Source: Ferruginibacter albus
Lineage (GTDB): Bacteria > Bacteroidota > Bacteroidia > Chitinophagales > Chitinophagaceae
Assembly: GCF_020042285.1 (NCBI RefSeq)
Contig: NZ_CP083388.1
Location: 2,568,001 to 2,632,000 of the forward strand
Direction of reading: 5' to 3'
Length of the DNA stretch: 64,000 nt
In this document: piece after piece, positions 8,745 through 17,621 of the stretch
Position numbering within the stretch: the first letter of the stretch is position 1
Layout of the letters: each line of letters starts with the position of its first letter
Translations under genes and position numbers: made by a program
Notes under the pieces: model-generated
Told to the model about the DNA's origin: nothing
The model's input: only the letters and a program-made list of their open reading frames with translations
Databases searched by the model: none

Positions 8745-8810
8745 ATTTATATCTCCGTATTAGAGGCGCAAATTTAACGAACTATTAGCGAAGGAAAAAT
8801 ATATCTAAAA

Positions 8811-8818
8811 TAACTTTG
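8811..8818 (+). promoter_or_regulatory. Candidate -7 box for the gene starting at 8846
   Basis: TAACTTTG exactly fits TAnnTTTG. Because its last three bases form the TTG that could be read as the first codon of the longer frame, this box argues that translation starts further down, at 8846 or later. Confidence 0.5.
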
Positions 8819-8845
8819 TTATTGCTCTGTAACCTCGTATTATTG

Positions 8846-9988
8846 ATGATCAAGAAGATGACAAAGACAATGATGAAAAGAATACTTTCCTTTTTTTTAC
8901 TACTATTATTATTACACTGTGCAGATGGGCAAACTAAAAATTCGCCTGCATCAAAAAATAAAACAGCTACAGGAGCCAAACTGTTCAATGGACAATGGAG
9001 AGGTTTTTTTAATTCAAACGGTGACATAGTGACTACTGGCGAAGGAAGTACAGAATACGTACTGGAATTAGAAGTAACCGGTGCTTTAGTATCGGGCTTT
9101 TCATACAGTTATTTTGAAAACAGGTCTTACTATACTATTTGTTCCGTTGATGGCAGGTATGATAAAAAAACGAAAACAGTAACTGTAACAGAAACTGCAC
9201 GTATCAAAGGTTTAACGCCTCCTGGCTGGCAAGACTGTTTGCAAACTCATATTCTCACTTACCAAAAAGATGCAAAAGGAGAAACACTTAATGGACGATG
9301 GAAAATGGCACCCGGACAAATAGGTGATTGTGGTTTTGGAAGAACCACCCTGGTAAGAAGAATGCTGAAAAAACAAATTACGGCTTACAATAAACCTAAA
9401 ACCAACAGCACTGTTTTTACAGCTCCTAAAAAAGTTACTCCAAAAGCCCCTGCCCCTACTGATATTGCTATTAATAAACCAAAAACACCCACACCTAAGA
9501 TCGCACCCAAACAGGATCCTGTTATAACGGCACCGTCAACAGATATTGTAGTTACTCCACAGGATAAAAAACCATACGATAATACCTCTGATGGTATAAA
9601 GAAAGATCCTACTCCCGATATACCGGATGATGGTTTTGAAAAAAGATATACAGATATTTTAAAAACAGTAGAGATACATAATGAAACCATCCGCATTGAC
9701 CTGTATGATAATGGAGTGATCGATGGTGACAGCATCTCACTTTTTTATAACGACCGTTTATTGCTGGCGCATCAACGCCTGAGCGAAAAACCTATTACGA
9801 TCACATTAAACGTAAACACTAAAACAACCAACGAACTGACCATGTATGCAGAGAATTTGGGAGAGATTCCTCCGAATACTGCATTAATGATCGTAACAGA
9901 TGGAACGAACCGATACGAAGTACCTATTAAATCGGACCTAAAAAGCAGTGGTGTAATTCGTTTTGTATACGCTCCAAAATCGCAGTAG
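8846..9988 (+). CDS. Secreted protein of unknown function
   Basis: About 380 residues. I chose the ATG at 8846 (MIKKMTKTMMKR) because the only earlier start is a TTG inside the promoter box; ATGs at 8870 and 8873 are also possible. A hydrophobic signal segment (FFLLLLLLHCADGQ) follows; the Cys context does not fit a good lipobox. The N-terminal globular part (about residues 45-165) has regularly spaced Trp, Gly and Cys residues (GQWRGFF, GRWKMAPGQ) suggesting a small beta-sheet domain. A Pro/Thr/Lys-rich linker (about 180-260) leads to a C-terminal beta-rich domain (about 270-380). I recognise no enzyme motif. It is divergent from thrS and followed by a phytase-like esterase gene on the same strand 66 nt later. 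Confidence 0.8.
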   Translation: MIKKMTKTMMKRILSFFLLLLLLHCADGQTKNSPASKNKTATGAKLFNGQWRGFFNSNGDIVTTGEGSTEYVLELEVTGALVSGFSYSYFENRSYYTICSVDGRYDKKTKTVTVTETARIKGLTPPGWQDCLQTHILTYQKDAKGETLNGRWKMAPGQIGDCGFGRTTLVRRMLKKQITAYNKPKTNSTVFTAPKKVTPKAPAPTDIAINKPKTPTPKIAPKQDPVITAPSTDIVVTPQDKKPYDNTSDGIKKDPTPDIPDDGFEKRYTDILKTVEIHNETIRIDLYDNGVIDGDSISLFYNDRLLLAHQRLSEKPITITLNVNTKTTNELTMYAENLGEIPPNTALMIVTDGTNRYEVPIKSDLKSSGVIRFVYAPKSQ

Positions 9989-10054
9989 CTATCTTGCCGT
10001 TTTAATAACAATTGATTAGCTGTTTTATAATATAAGCACTGTAGCTTTACGTTA

Positions 10055-11176
10055 ATGAAATATTTTTTACTGCTTAGTTTAATTATTACCAATGCTTGTT
10101 TTGCGCAGCAAATTGAAACGAGTGTTTCTCAATTAAAATTTGTTGGCGAATATGATCTGCCGAATGCTTTACAATATAAAGGAACCACAGTCGGCGGCTT
10201 ATCAGGAATAGATTACGATGTAAAGCAGAATGTTTATTATTTGATCTCTGATGATAAAAGCGAAAAAAATCCAGCAAGGTTCTATACTGCAAAAATTCAC
10301 TTTACGGATAAAACATTTGACAGCGTTCAATTAACGGCTGTTAAATCATTATTAGATAAAGAAGGAAGAGTTTATCCTAATGCAAAACAAGATGCTTTTC
10401 ATACGCCTGATCCGGAAGCCATACGATACAACCCTTTAAAAGATGATCTTACCTGGACAAGCGAAGGTGAACGAAAAGTAAAAACAGGAGATACTGTTTT
10501 AGAAAACCCAGCCATCACTATTATTAATAAGCAAGGTTTGTATAAAGATATCTTTACATTACCTGCTAACATGCTGATGAATAGTGATGATAAAGGTCCA
10601 AGAGATAACGGTGTTTTTGAAGGATTATCATTTGCTGATAATTTTAAAAATGTTTTTGTCAGCGTAGAAGAGCCGATATACGAAGATGGGAAACGTGCTG
10701 ATAATACAGATTCGGCATGGATACGGGTTTTAAAGTTTGATAACACCACGCATCAGCCTATTGCTCAATATGCATATCAAATAGATCCTGTGCCTTATCC
10801 TGCCACTCCTGCAGATGCATTTAAGATCAATGGCGTATCCGATATACTTTATATAGGCAATGATAAGCTATTGGTTTTAGAAAGAGCTTACTCAACGGGA
10901 AGATTTACCTGTAATGTAAGATTGTATTCAGCAGATCTAAAAAATGCAAGCAACGTATCCAATATTATTTCTTTAGATAAACAAAAGCCGTTTATCCCTT
11001 TACAGAAACAATTGTTATTAAACTTTGATTCTTTACATCGTTTTATCGATAATATAGAAGGTGTAACAGTAGGTCCGAAATTATCTAACGGACATCATAC
11101 TTTATTATTTGTTAGTGATGATAATTTCTCTAAGTTGGAAAGAACTCAATTTTTATTATTTGAAATAATCCCATGA
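10055..11176 (+). CDS. Esterase-like activity of phytase family protein (PF13449)
   Basis: The 373-residue protein has a signal peptide (about residues 1-18, ending CFAQ), so it is exported. The mature part resembles the phytase-like beta-propeller/esterase family: VGGLSGIDYD near residue 47 and YYLISDD, DPEAIRYNP near residue 123, DNGVFEGLSF near residue 188, and IEGVTVGP near residue 335 are the recurring acidic blade motifs of this family. The true substrate is not known for most members. It is convergent with, and only 2 nt from, the GNAT gene, so the two 3' ends probably overlap in transcripts. Confidence 0.85.
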   Translation: MKYFLLLSLIITNACFAQQIETSVSQLKFVGEYDLPNALQYKGTTVGGLSGIDYDVKQNVYYLISDDKSEKNPARFYTAKIHFTDKTFDSVQLTAVKSLLDKEGRVYPNAKQDAFHTPDPEAIRYNPLKDDLTWTSEGERKVKTGDTVLENPAITIINKQGLYKDIFTLPANMLMNSDDKGPRDNGVFEGLSFADNFKNVFVSVEEPIYEDGKRADNTDSAWIRVLKFDNTTHQPIAQYAYQIDPVPYPATPADAFKINGVSDILYIGNDKLLVLERAYSTGRFTCNVRLYSADLKNASNVSNIISLDKQKPFIPLQKQLLLNFDSLHRFIDNIEGVTVGPKLSNGHHTLLFVSDDNFSKLERTQFLLFEIIP

Positions 11177-11178
11177 TC

Positions 11179-11640
11179 TTATAAAGTAATTCGATAAGAA
11201 TAGAATTCGTCATCGGGTTTTTGTTTTTCAAATCCTATTTTTTTATACAAGCTTTGAGCAGTGTAATTATCTGTTGCTGTTGATAGCTCTACAAATTTTG
11301 CTCCGCCTGCTTTAGCAAAATCCATGGCCGTTTTTATCAGCAACTCTCCTACTCCTTGTTTCCTGTAAGCCGATTTTACATAGAGATCATTCAATATCCA
11401 GTTTTTGCTCGTACGTACAGAAGAATAAGTTGGATATAATTGAGTGAATCCTGCAGGAATTGTTTTGTTATTCTCTATTACCAATGCAAGAAAGATCACA
11501 GATTCATTATTATTCAATCGCTCCTCAATAAATTGCTTTGCCAATTCTATATTAGATGCCTGCTTATAAAATATCCTGTATTGATTGAACAACTCAATTA
11601 CCAGATTACTTTCTGCGATACTTATTCTTCTTATTTCCAT
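11179..11640 (-). CDS. GNAT family N-acetyltransferase
   Basis: The 153-residue protein is a single GNAT domain that should transfer an acetyl group from acetyl-CoA to an amine. The acetyl-CoA pyrophosphate-binding loop is visible as RKQGVGELLIK (about residues 97-107), preceded by the beta-strand LNDLYV and followed by FVELSTATDN and SLYKKIGF, the usual motif A/B arrangement. The acceptor is unknown. A hairpin with a T-tract lies 50-80 nt upstream on the same strand. Confidence 0.88.
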   Translation of the reverse strand: MEIRRISIAESNLVIELFNQYRIFYKQASNIELAKQFIEERLNNNESVIFLALVIENNKTIPAGFTQLYPTYSSVRTSKNWILNDLYVKSAYRKQGVGELLIKTAMDFAKAGGAKFVELSTATDNYTAQSLYKKIGFEKQKPDDEFYSYRITL

Positions 11641-11690
11641 TACCGAACTATATTAATTACAAAAATCCCACAAATCTCCGTTCAGACAAA

Positions 11691-11721
11691 AACAAAAAGC
11701 CGGAGAATGAACTCCGGCTTT
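11691..11721 (-). terminator. Hairpin plus T-tract upstream of the GNAT gene
   Basis: AAAGCCGGAG (11696-11705) and CTCCGGCTTT (11712-11721) form a 10-bp stem followed on the minus strand by TTTTTGTTTTTG. It lies in front of the GNAT gene, so it may be an attenuator in that gene's leader or end a short transcript. The rest of the gap 11641-11994 holds no gene I can support; the topA promoter should lie within it. Confidence 0.6.
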
Positions 11722-11994
11722 GTAAATAATACACTCATGGTTGAGGTATAGGTACGGTAAATTATTAACGGAGAAACTGTATTTTTTATTTTAAAAATGC
11801 ACGAATAAATATGATTTTAATATGAAAGTAGAGGAAGAAAAATTTTGATATTTCAATTTTAGAGTAATATTGCATCAAATTCATTAAAGAAGGATTGCAT
11901 GGAAAATGCACTCTTATGTGAGAATAATTTAATTTTTCGCACTATTGAAAACGCAACCACAGAGCCGGTTATAACGATAAATTGTAAACTGATT

Positions 11995-14334
11995 ATGGCA
12001 AAAAACCTCTTAATAGTAGAGTCTCCTGCAAAAGCAAAAACCATTGAAAAAATTCTTGGTGACGACTTTGAAGTGAAAAGTTGTTACGGTCATATTCGTG
12101 ACCTGGAAAAGAATGAAATGGGGATCGATATTAAAAATAATTTTGAGCCCCGATATATTGTTCCTGAAGAAAAAGAAAAAGTAGTTAAAGAATTAAAAAG
12201 CCTGGCAAAAAAATCTTCGGAAGTTTGGTTAGCATCGGATGAGGACCGTGAAGGAGAAAGCATCAGCTGGCATTTGGCTGAAGTGCTGGGATTGGATCCT
12301 AAAACCACCAAGCGCATTGTTTTTCACGAGATCACTAAACCTGCTATTCAAAAAGCAGTACAAAATCCACGTATCATTAATATGAATTTAGTGGATGCAC
12401 AGCAAGCTCGTCGTGTGTTGGATAGAATTGTAGGATTTGAATTAAGTCCTGTATTATGGAGGAAGATCGGCATGAAAGGTGGCTTGAGTGCCGGGAGAGT
12501 GCAAAGTGTAGCGGTGAAATTAATTGCTGAAAAAGAAAGACAGATCAACCAGTTTGTTCCGGAAAGTTCTTTTAAACTGGAAGCAATTTTTGCAGCCAAT
12601 GATATTAATAATAAAGCAGTAAATTTTAAAGCAGAAGGCGGTAAATATAATTCTTCAGAAGATGCAGAAAAATTTTTACAAAGCTGTATCAATGCAAAAT
12701 ATACCGTAAGAGATATCCAGGTAAAACCCGGCAAACGCACACCGGCGGCACCTTTTACAACTTCTACCTTACAACAGGAAGCCAGCAGGAAATTAGGGTA
12801 TGGCGTTAGCAAAACCATGTTGCTGGCACAAAAATTATACGAAAGCGGTAAGATTACTTATATGCGTACCGACAGCGTTGCATTGAGTGAAACAGCTGTT
12901 GATAATATTAAAAGTGAGATTGTATCGAGCTTTGGCGATAAATATTTACAATTGCGCCAATACAAAAACAAAAATGAAAGTGCGCAGGAAGCGCATGAGG
13001 CCATTCGTCCTACATACATGGAGAACAGAACTTCTGACGATGCAGATACGAATAGATTATATGAGCTGATTTGGAAAAGAACCATTGCATCCCAGATGAG
13101 TGATGCTGAGTTGGAGAAAACAATTGCGAAGGTCAATATCAGTACTAATAATCAAGACTTAACAGCAACCGGAGAAGTATTGAAATTTGATGGCTTTCTG
13201 AAAGTTTATATGGAAAGTAAAGATGACGACGATGAAACCGAAGAAAATGAAGAAGGTCGTTTACCTAATTTAACGGTTGGACAGGTATTGGATTTTAAAG
13301 AAATGCTGGCAACAGAAAGATTCACGAAACATTCAGCCCGCTATACAGAAGCTTCGTTGGTAAAGAAACTGGAAGAATTGGGAATTGGTCGCCCGAGCAC
13401 ATACGCCCCTACTATTTCTACTATTATTAAAAGAAGCTATGTTGAAAAGAGAGATAAAGAAGGTATAAAAAGAGAATACCGTGTGCTGAAATTGAAGAAT
13501 AATAATATTGAAAAGAAAACTGAACAGGAAAATACCGGCGCTGAAAAATCTAAATTGTTTCCTACGGATCTGGGATTAGTGGTTACTGATTTTTTAAACC
13601 AGCATTTTGATAAAGTGATGGATTATTCTTTCACTGCTAATATTGAAGAAGAGTTTGATGAAATCGCCGTTGGCAAAATGAAATGGCATGATATGGTGGA
13701 AGAATTTTACACGCCTTTTCATAGCGGTGTAGAACACACGCTGGAAAATGCTGAGCGTGCCAAAGGTGAGCGTGCCTTAGGTACTGATGAATCAAGCGGC
13801 AAACCAATTATTGCAAGAATGGGGCGCTATGGACCAATGGTACAAATTGGTTCTGCAGAAGATGAAGAGAAGCCACGCTTTGCAAAATTAAAAGCCACGC
13901 AGAGCATTGAAACCATTTCGCTGGAAGAAGCGTTGGACCTTTTTAAACTGCCACGTAACCTTGGTCAATTTGAAGATAAAGATGTAACAGTAAATATTGG
14001 TCGCTTTGGGCCTTATGCTGCACATGACGGCAAATTTTATTCCTTGAATAAAGAAATGGATCCTTATACGATTGAGTTGGAAGAAGTAGGTCCGATGATT
14101 GCAGAGAAGCGCCAGGCAAAGGAAGAACGTACCATCAAAATATTTGAAAAAGAAAAAATACAAATTCTTCGTGGGCCTTATGGACCTTATATCAAACAAG
14201 GTTTACGCAACTATAAATTAAATAAAGAGCAACAGGAGAAAGCTGCCGACCTAACCATTGAAGAAGTAAAAGCTATCATTGAAGAGCTGAAAGCTAATCC
14301 ACCTAAAAAAGTAGCGAGAAAGAAAAAAGCATAA
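11995..14334 (+). CDS. topA: DNA topoisomerase I
   Basis: The type IA topoisomerase relaxes negative supercoils through a 5'-phosphotyrosine intermediate. An in-frame ATG exists at 11899, but the conserved start is MAKNLLIVESPAKAKTIEKI at 11995, giving 779 residues. The TOPRIM domain holds the metal-binding LASDEDREGE. The active-site tyrosine is Tyr289 in ITYMRTDS, and EAHEAIRPT and GIGRPSTYAP are further core motifs. The C-terminus carries at least three GxxGPxxxxG-type repeats (GRYGPMVQIG, GRFGPYAAHDG, GPYGPYIKQG) and a Lys-rich tail, without zinc-ribbon cysteines. It is convergent with the GT25 gene, with a 3-nt gap. Confidence 0.97.
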   Translation: MAKNLLIVESPAKAKTIEKILGDDFEVKSCYGHIRDLEKNEMGIDIKNNFEPRYIVPEEKEKVVKELKSLAKKSSEVWLASDEDREGESISWHLAEVLGLDPKTTKRIVFHEITKPAIQKAVQNPRIINMNLVDAQQARRVLDRIVGFELSPVLWRKIGMKGGLSAGRVQSVAVKLIAEKERQINQFVPESSFKLEAIFAANDINNKAVNFKAEGGKYNSSEDAEKFLQSCINAKYTVRDIQVKPGKRTPAAPFTTSTLQQEASRKLGYGVSKTMLLAQKLYESGKITYMRTDSVALSETAVDNIKSEIVSSFGDKYLQLRQYKNKNESAQEAHEAIRPTYMENRTSDDADTNRLYELIWKRTIASQMSDAELEKTIAKVNISTNNQDLTATGEVLKFDGFLKVYMESKDDDDETEENEEGRLPNLTVGQVLDFKEMLATERFTKHSARYTEASLVKKLEELGIGRPSTYAPTISTIIKRSYVEKRDKEGIKREYRVLKLKNNNIEKKTEQENTGAEKSKLFPTDLGLVVTDFLNQHFDKVMDYSFTANIEEEFDEIAVGKMKWHDMVEEFYTPFHSGVEHTLENAERAKGERALGTDESSGKPIIARMGRYGPMVQIGSAEDEEKPRFAKLKATQSIETISLEEALDLFKLPRNLGQFEDKDVTVNIGRFGPYAAHDGKFYSLNKEMDPYTIELEEVGPMIAEKRQAKEERTIKIFEKEKIQILRGPYGPYIKQGLRNYKLNKEQQEKAADLTIEEVKAIIEELKANPPKKVARKKKA

Positions 14335-14337
14335 GGT

Positions 14338-15072
14338 CTATTTAAACCACCTGCTGATATACATTTTATAGAATTTCTGGCTTAGCCATTGAAACCTGCG
14401 CCATGTTGTTCTTTTATTGGATGAGATGGTTGCAGACATTAAACCATTATGCGATCCTTGTTCTGTAAAAGGCGGATGCGCCCAATACATGGTGATGACT
14501 TTATCCGTTATCAAGGTATTCATCCAAAGATCTATAACAGTAAAACATTTATTCGTCTTCAAATATTCCAATATATTTTTAGCACCCTGAAGATCTATTA
14601 AATAAGCGCCGGCACAACGGGAAATAGAAGCTTCGTATATGCGTTTATCCTTTTTTAATTTCCAAACAGATGGAAACCTGAGATTGGTATTTTCCAAAGA
14701 GATAATAAATCCGGGCGGCAAATGATCTGCTTCGTTTGCAATTTCTGTTACTTTTTTAGAAAAATCTCCCAGGAAAAATACATCATCTTCAAATATCAAA
14801 GCATATTTGTTCTTATTCTTTACAACGTTCTCATAACAAAATATCTGGTTGAGCGTAAGTGAAACAACACCTTGCCGCAACACACTTTTGATCTCCGGAA
14901 TAAAATACTTGCTTAATAATTCCTCTGTGAATAATGAGGGATCTCCATCGCTTACAAATTCAAACTCAAGCTTGTTTTGAGCAAACAATTTTTTTATATG
15001 CGCTTCCTGCATTTCATATCCTTTCTTTGCATGAACCACATACACACCTTCGATGCCTGCTTCTTTTAACAT
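14338..15072 (-). CDS. Glycosyltransferase family 25 (LPS/outer-core type)
   Basis: The 244-residue protein resembles GT25 enzymes that add sugars to lipopolysaccharide or capsule. The N-terminus (GVYVVHAKKGYEMQEAHIKKLF) fits the family's 'name, rank and ligand' strand-helix pattern. Near residue 90, SLTLNQIFCYENVV precedes the acidic FEDDVFF, a DxD-like metal/nucleotide-sugar site. CAGAYLIDLQGA near residue 155 is also typical. There is no signal peptide, so it should act on the cytoplasmic face. No other surface-polysaccharide gene adjoins it; donor and acceptor are unknown. Confidence 0.85.
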   Translation of the reverse strand: MLKEAGIEGVYVVHAKKGYEMQEAHIKKLFAQNKLEFEFVSDGDPSLFTEELLSKYFIPEIKSVLRQGVVSLTLNQIFCYENVVKNKNKYALIFEDDVFFLGDFSKKVTEIANEADHLPPGFIISLENTNLRFPSVWKLKKDKRIYEASISRCAGAYLIDLQGAKNILEYLKTNKCFTVIDLWMNTLITDKVITMYWAHPPFTEQGSHNGLMSATISSNKRTTWRRFQWLSQKFYKMYISRWFK

Positions 15073-15265
15073 AGTACCCTATTCAGAATTTTATAAGTGA
15101 ACAAAATTAAGTGAAGTAATGCGTAGCTCAAAAATCTATAACTAAGCGGCTTCCTTACGCTCTTTGTTCTTCAATATCGGATTTTAATGTTTTACTATCA
15201 TCGTACCTGTTGCTCATTCAAAAGTTAATAACGCTTGTGGAAAATTTTAACATCGTTATATAAAT

Positions 15266-16168
15266 ATGAATAACGAAATTCAATTTAAAATCCCACTTTT
15301 GGTAGAGAACAAAGAGATAACAGCCCTTTTTCATTTAATAGATGACCCCGATGAGGAGGTCTATAATACCATCAGCGATAAAATAATATCGTTTGGAAAA
15401 GGTATCATTCCTAATCTCGAACATCTTTGGGAAAATACCACCAGCGAAGATATCCAGGAACGTATTGAAACGATCATTCATAAGCTTCACTTTCGTGATC
15501 TTACGGATGATTTTATGAATTGGAAAGTAGGCAGCAATGAATTATTGCAAGGCGCTTTGCTTACTGCCCAATATCATTATCCTGATATGAACGGCACGCA
15601 ACCGTTACAGGAATTAGAAAAACTGCGTCGCAATATCTGGCTGGAATTAAACAGCTATCTAACCCCACTTGAACAAATAAATGTTGTAACAAGTATTTTG
15701 TACAATTATTACAAGCTACGTGGAGTTGAAATTGCTTATACACAACCCGAAGATTTTCTAATCAATAAAACACTGGAGACTAAAAAAGGAAATGCTATCT
15801 CCAATGGTATTATTTACCTGATACTTTCCGAATTATTGGACATTCCAGTAAAAGCGATCAACATTCCCCGCCAATTTATATTAGCTTATTTCGATCCACA
15901 TTACGAGATCATGAACCCGGGCGGTCACGCATCCGAAAAAATAAATTTTTATATCGATCCTTTGAATGGACAGATCTATTCTCATAAAGACGTAGAGAAT
16001 TACTTCAAGCGCATTTCTGTGCCTCCTACTACTTCTTACTTTAAGCCGATGAATAATCGCCGCATTATCCAGTTCTTATTAGAAGAGCTGGCAAAATGTT
16101 TTGATAACGACCGTAACCGTTACAAAATGAATGAACTCATTTCCTTATCTAATTTACTGGATCCATGA
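15266..16168 (+). CDS. SirB1/transglutaminase-like superfamily protein
   Basis: The 300-residue cytoplasmic protein has a Transglut_core2-type domain (about residues 95-260). Characteristic segments are KKGNAISNGIIYLILSELL near residue 173 and INIPRQFILAYFD near residue 200. In the first segment the position that would hold a catalytic cysteine in true transglutaminases is not Cys, so a non-enzymatic role is likely. The N-terminal ~90 residues look helical, with a HEAT-like pattern (LFHLIDDPDEEVYNTISDKI). It overlaps the DUF952 gene by 4 nt (ATGA), indicating translational coupling. Function is unknown. Confidence 0.8.
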   Translation: MNNEIQFKIPLLVENKEITALFHLIDDPDEEVYNTISDKIISFGKGIIPNLEHLWENTTSEDIQERIETIIHKLHFRDLTDDFMNWKVGSNELLQGALLTAQYHYPDMNGTQPLQELEKLRRNIWLELNSYLTPLEQINVVTSILYNYYKLRGVEIAYTQPEDFLINKTLETKKGNAISNGIIYLILSELLDIPVKAINIPRQFILAYFDPHYEIMNPGGHASEKINFYIDPLNGQIYSHKDVENYFKRISVPPTTSYFKPMNNRRIIQFLLEELAKCFDNDRNRYKMNELISLSNLLDP

Positions 16169-16458
16169 TCTATCATGTAGTTAGCGAACCTACTTGGAAA
16201 GCAGCGTTGGATAAAGGTTTTTACGAAGCACCTTCGTTAGCAACGGAAGGCTTTATTCATACCAGCAAACAAGAACAGGTAGCAGGCGTATTACAACGCT
16301 ATTATAAAGACCAACCTGATTTATTGCTGCTTCATATCGATGAAAGCAAATTAACAGCGCCGCTCAAGTACGAATTGGCTCCTTCGGTTAACCAGGAATT
16401 TCCTCACATTTATGGTCCCTTGAATTTAGATGCAGTGATAAACATTACAACTATTTAA
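16165..16458 (+). CDS. DUF952 domain protein
   Basis: The 97-residue protein matches the DUF952 family by its start (IYHVVSEPTWKAALDKG), the central GFIHTSKQEQVAGVLQRYY, and the end FPHIYGPLNLDAV. The fold resembles ADP-ribosyl-transferring enzymes in published structural comparisons of this family, but no activity is established. The start overlaps the previous stop codon, and the ogt gene follows 33 nt later on the same strand, so the three are probably one unit. Confidence 0.9.
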   Translation: MIYHVVSEPTWKAALDKGFYEAPSLATEGFIHTSKQEQVAGVLQRYYKDQPDLLLLHIDESKLTAPLKYELAPSVNQEFPHIYGPLNLDAVINITTI

Positions 16459-16491
16459 AGTGTTGATATAAGTGTAAATTTGATAACTCGA

Positions 16492-17013
16492 ATGAACACA
16501 GAAATCATATACTATAAATCTCCCGTTGGCATTCTTGAAATAAAAAGTGAGAACGAGTTTATTTCTGCTATTCTTTTTGTGAACTCCTGGAAAGGAAAAA
16601 AAATGGAAGAAAGCAGCATTACGTTTGCAACTCCTTCTTCTAGTGTTATTAAAACTGCTATAAAGGAACTCGATGAATATTTTGCAGGAGAACGAAAAAC
16701 GTTTTCTTTTACAATGCAACAAAACGGTACCGAATTTCAACAAAAAGTATGGAATGAATTATTGAACATCTCTTATGGCAAAACCATTAGCTACCTGGAA
16801 TTAAGCAAGCGTATCGGAAATGTAAAAGCTATTCGTGCAGCAGGAACTGCCAATGGAAACAATAATATCTGCATTGCTGTTCCATGTCACAGAGTAATTG
16901 GCAGCGACGGAAGCCTGGTAGGCTATGGCGGCGATCTGTGGCGAAAAAAATGGTTGCTGGAGCACGAAGCAAAGTTTGGAAACGGAGTACTTAATTTATT
17001 TGATAATGGATAG
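16492..17013 (+). CDS. ogt: Methylated-DNA-[protein]-cysteine S-methyltransferase
   Basis: The suicide repair protein removes methyl groups from O6-methylguanine onto its own cysteine. I start it at the ATG at 16492 (MNTEIIYYKSPVG) rather than an upstream TTG, giving 173 residues. The acceptor is Cys132 in IAVPCHRVIGSDG, followed by LVGYGGDLWRKKWLLEHE, both diagnostic. The helix-turn-helix segment FQQKVWNELLNISYGKT precedes it. The length, without an Ada regulatory domain, indicates an Ogt-type single-function enzyme. It is the third gene of a probable unit with the SirB1-like and DUF952 genes. Confidence 0.95.
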   Translation: MNTEIIYYKSPVGILEIKSENEFISAILFVNSWKGKKMEESSITFATPSSSVIKTAIKELDEYFAGERKTFSFTMQQNGTEFQQKVWNELLNISYGKTISYLELSKRIGNVKAIRAAGTANGNNNICIAVPCHRVIGSDGSLVGYGGDLWRKKWLLEHEAKFGNGVLNLFDNG

Positions 17014-17033
17014 TTCTAAATCTTAATTATTCA

Positions 17034-17522
17034 TCAGGATCTCAGATCATTACCGCCAAAAGCCAAAGGCAATAACTGACTTGCTTTTTCCAACACAATC
17101 ACTTCTCCTGTTAGTCCGGATAATATTAAACGAATAGGATGCTTTGTTCTTTCTTCATACTCCAATAAGCTTTGCCTGCAGATACCACAAGGAGATACAG
17201 GCTCATTACTTTTCCCGTTTTTATTATCATAGCTTATAGCAATGGTATCAACTGATTGCCCCGGATAACGGGAAGCAATAGACGATAATAAAACTCTTTC
17301 CGCACAAATTCCCACAGGATAAGATGCATTTTCCTGGTTGGTACCGACTACCGTTTCACCGTTAGATAATTTTGCCACTGCGCCAACATGAAAGTTTGAA
17401 TAAGGTGCATAGGCATTTTTTGTAACCTTCCTGGCTTCATTTAATAATGCGTTGTCAGCTGCATTTAATTCTTTATCAGAAGAATGAACATCAAACGAAA
17501 AATGAAATTCTTTTTTACTCAT
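17034..17522 (-). CDS. cdd: Cytidine deaminase
   Basis: The zinc enzyme deaminates (deoxy)cytidine to (deoxy)uridine in pyrimidine salvage. Zinc and catalytic residues are in ICAERVLLSS (Cys-Ala-Glu) and SPCGICRQSL (PCxxC). The N-terminal AYAPYSNFHVGAV segment is also diagnostic. I use the ATG at 17522 (MSKKEFHFSF, 162 residues); an ATG at 17531 and a TTG at 17540 are possible. The start is only 17 nt from the T-tract of the lepB terminator, so transcription needs either a promoter overlapping that terminator or read-through. Confidence 0.95.
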   Translation of the reverse strand: MSKKEFHFSFDVHSSDKELNAADNALLNEARKVTKNAYAPYSNFHVGAVAKLSNGETVVGTNQENASYPVGICAERVLLSSIASRYPGQSVDTIAISYDNKNGKSNEPVSPCGICRQSLLEYEERTKHPIRLILSGLTGEVIVLEKASQLLPLAFGGNDLRS

Positions 17523-17538
17523 AAATACCATTTTAGAC

Positions 17539-17570
17539 AAAAAATCCTCCCGGCATTGCTGCCGGAAGGA
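17539..17570 (-). terminator. Strong terminator between lepB and cdd
   Basis: On the minus strand TCCTtCCGGCA-GCAA-TGCCGGgAGGA runs straight into TTTTTT (stem 17545-17570, T-tract 17539-17544). It ends lepB transcription or acts as an attenuator in front of cdd. Confidence 0.88.
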
Positions 17571-17621
17571 CTACCGATCCATATTTTGAAGTTACAAATT
17601 AAATAACAGAGTTTCCAAAAA

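Noticed and set aside
11899-11994. 32-residue N-terminal extension of TopA
   Set aside because: The family N-terminus starts at MAKNLLIVESPAKAK; the extension has no similarity and an ordinary ATG lies at 11995.
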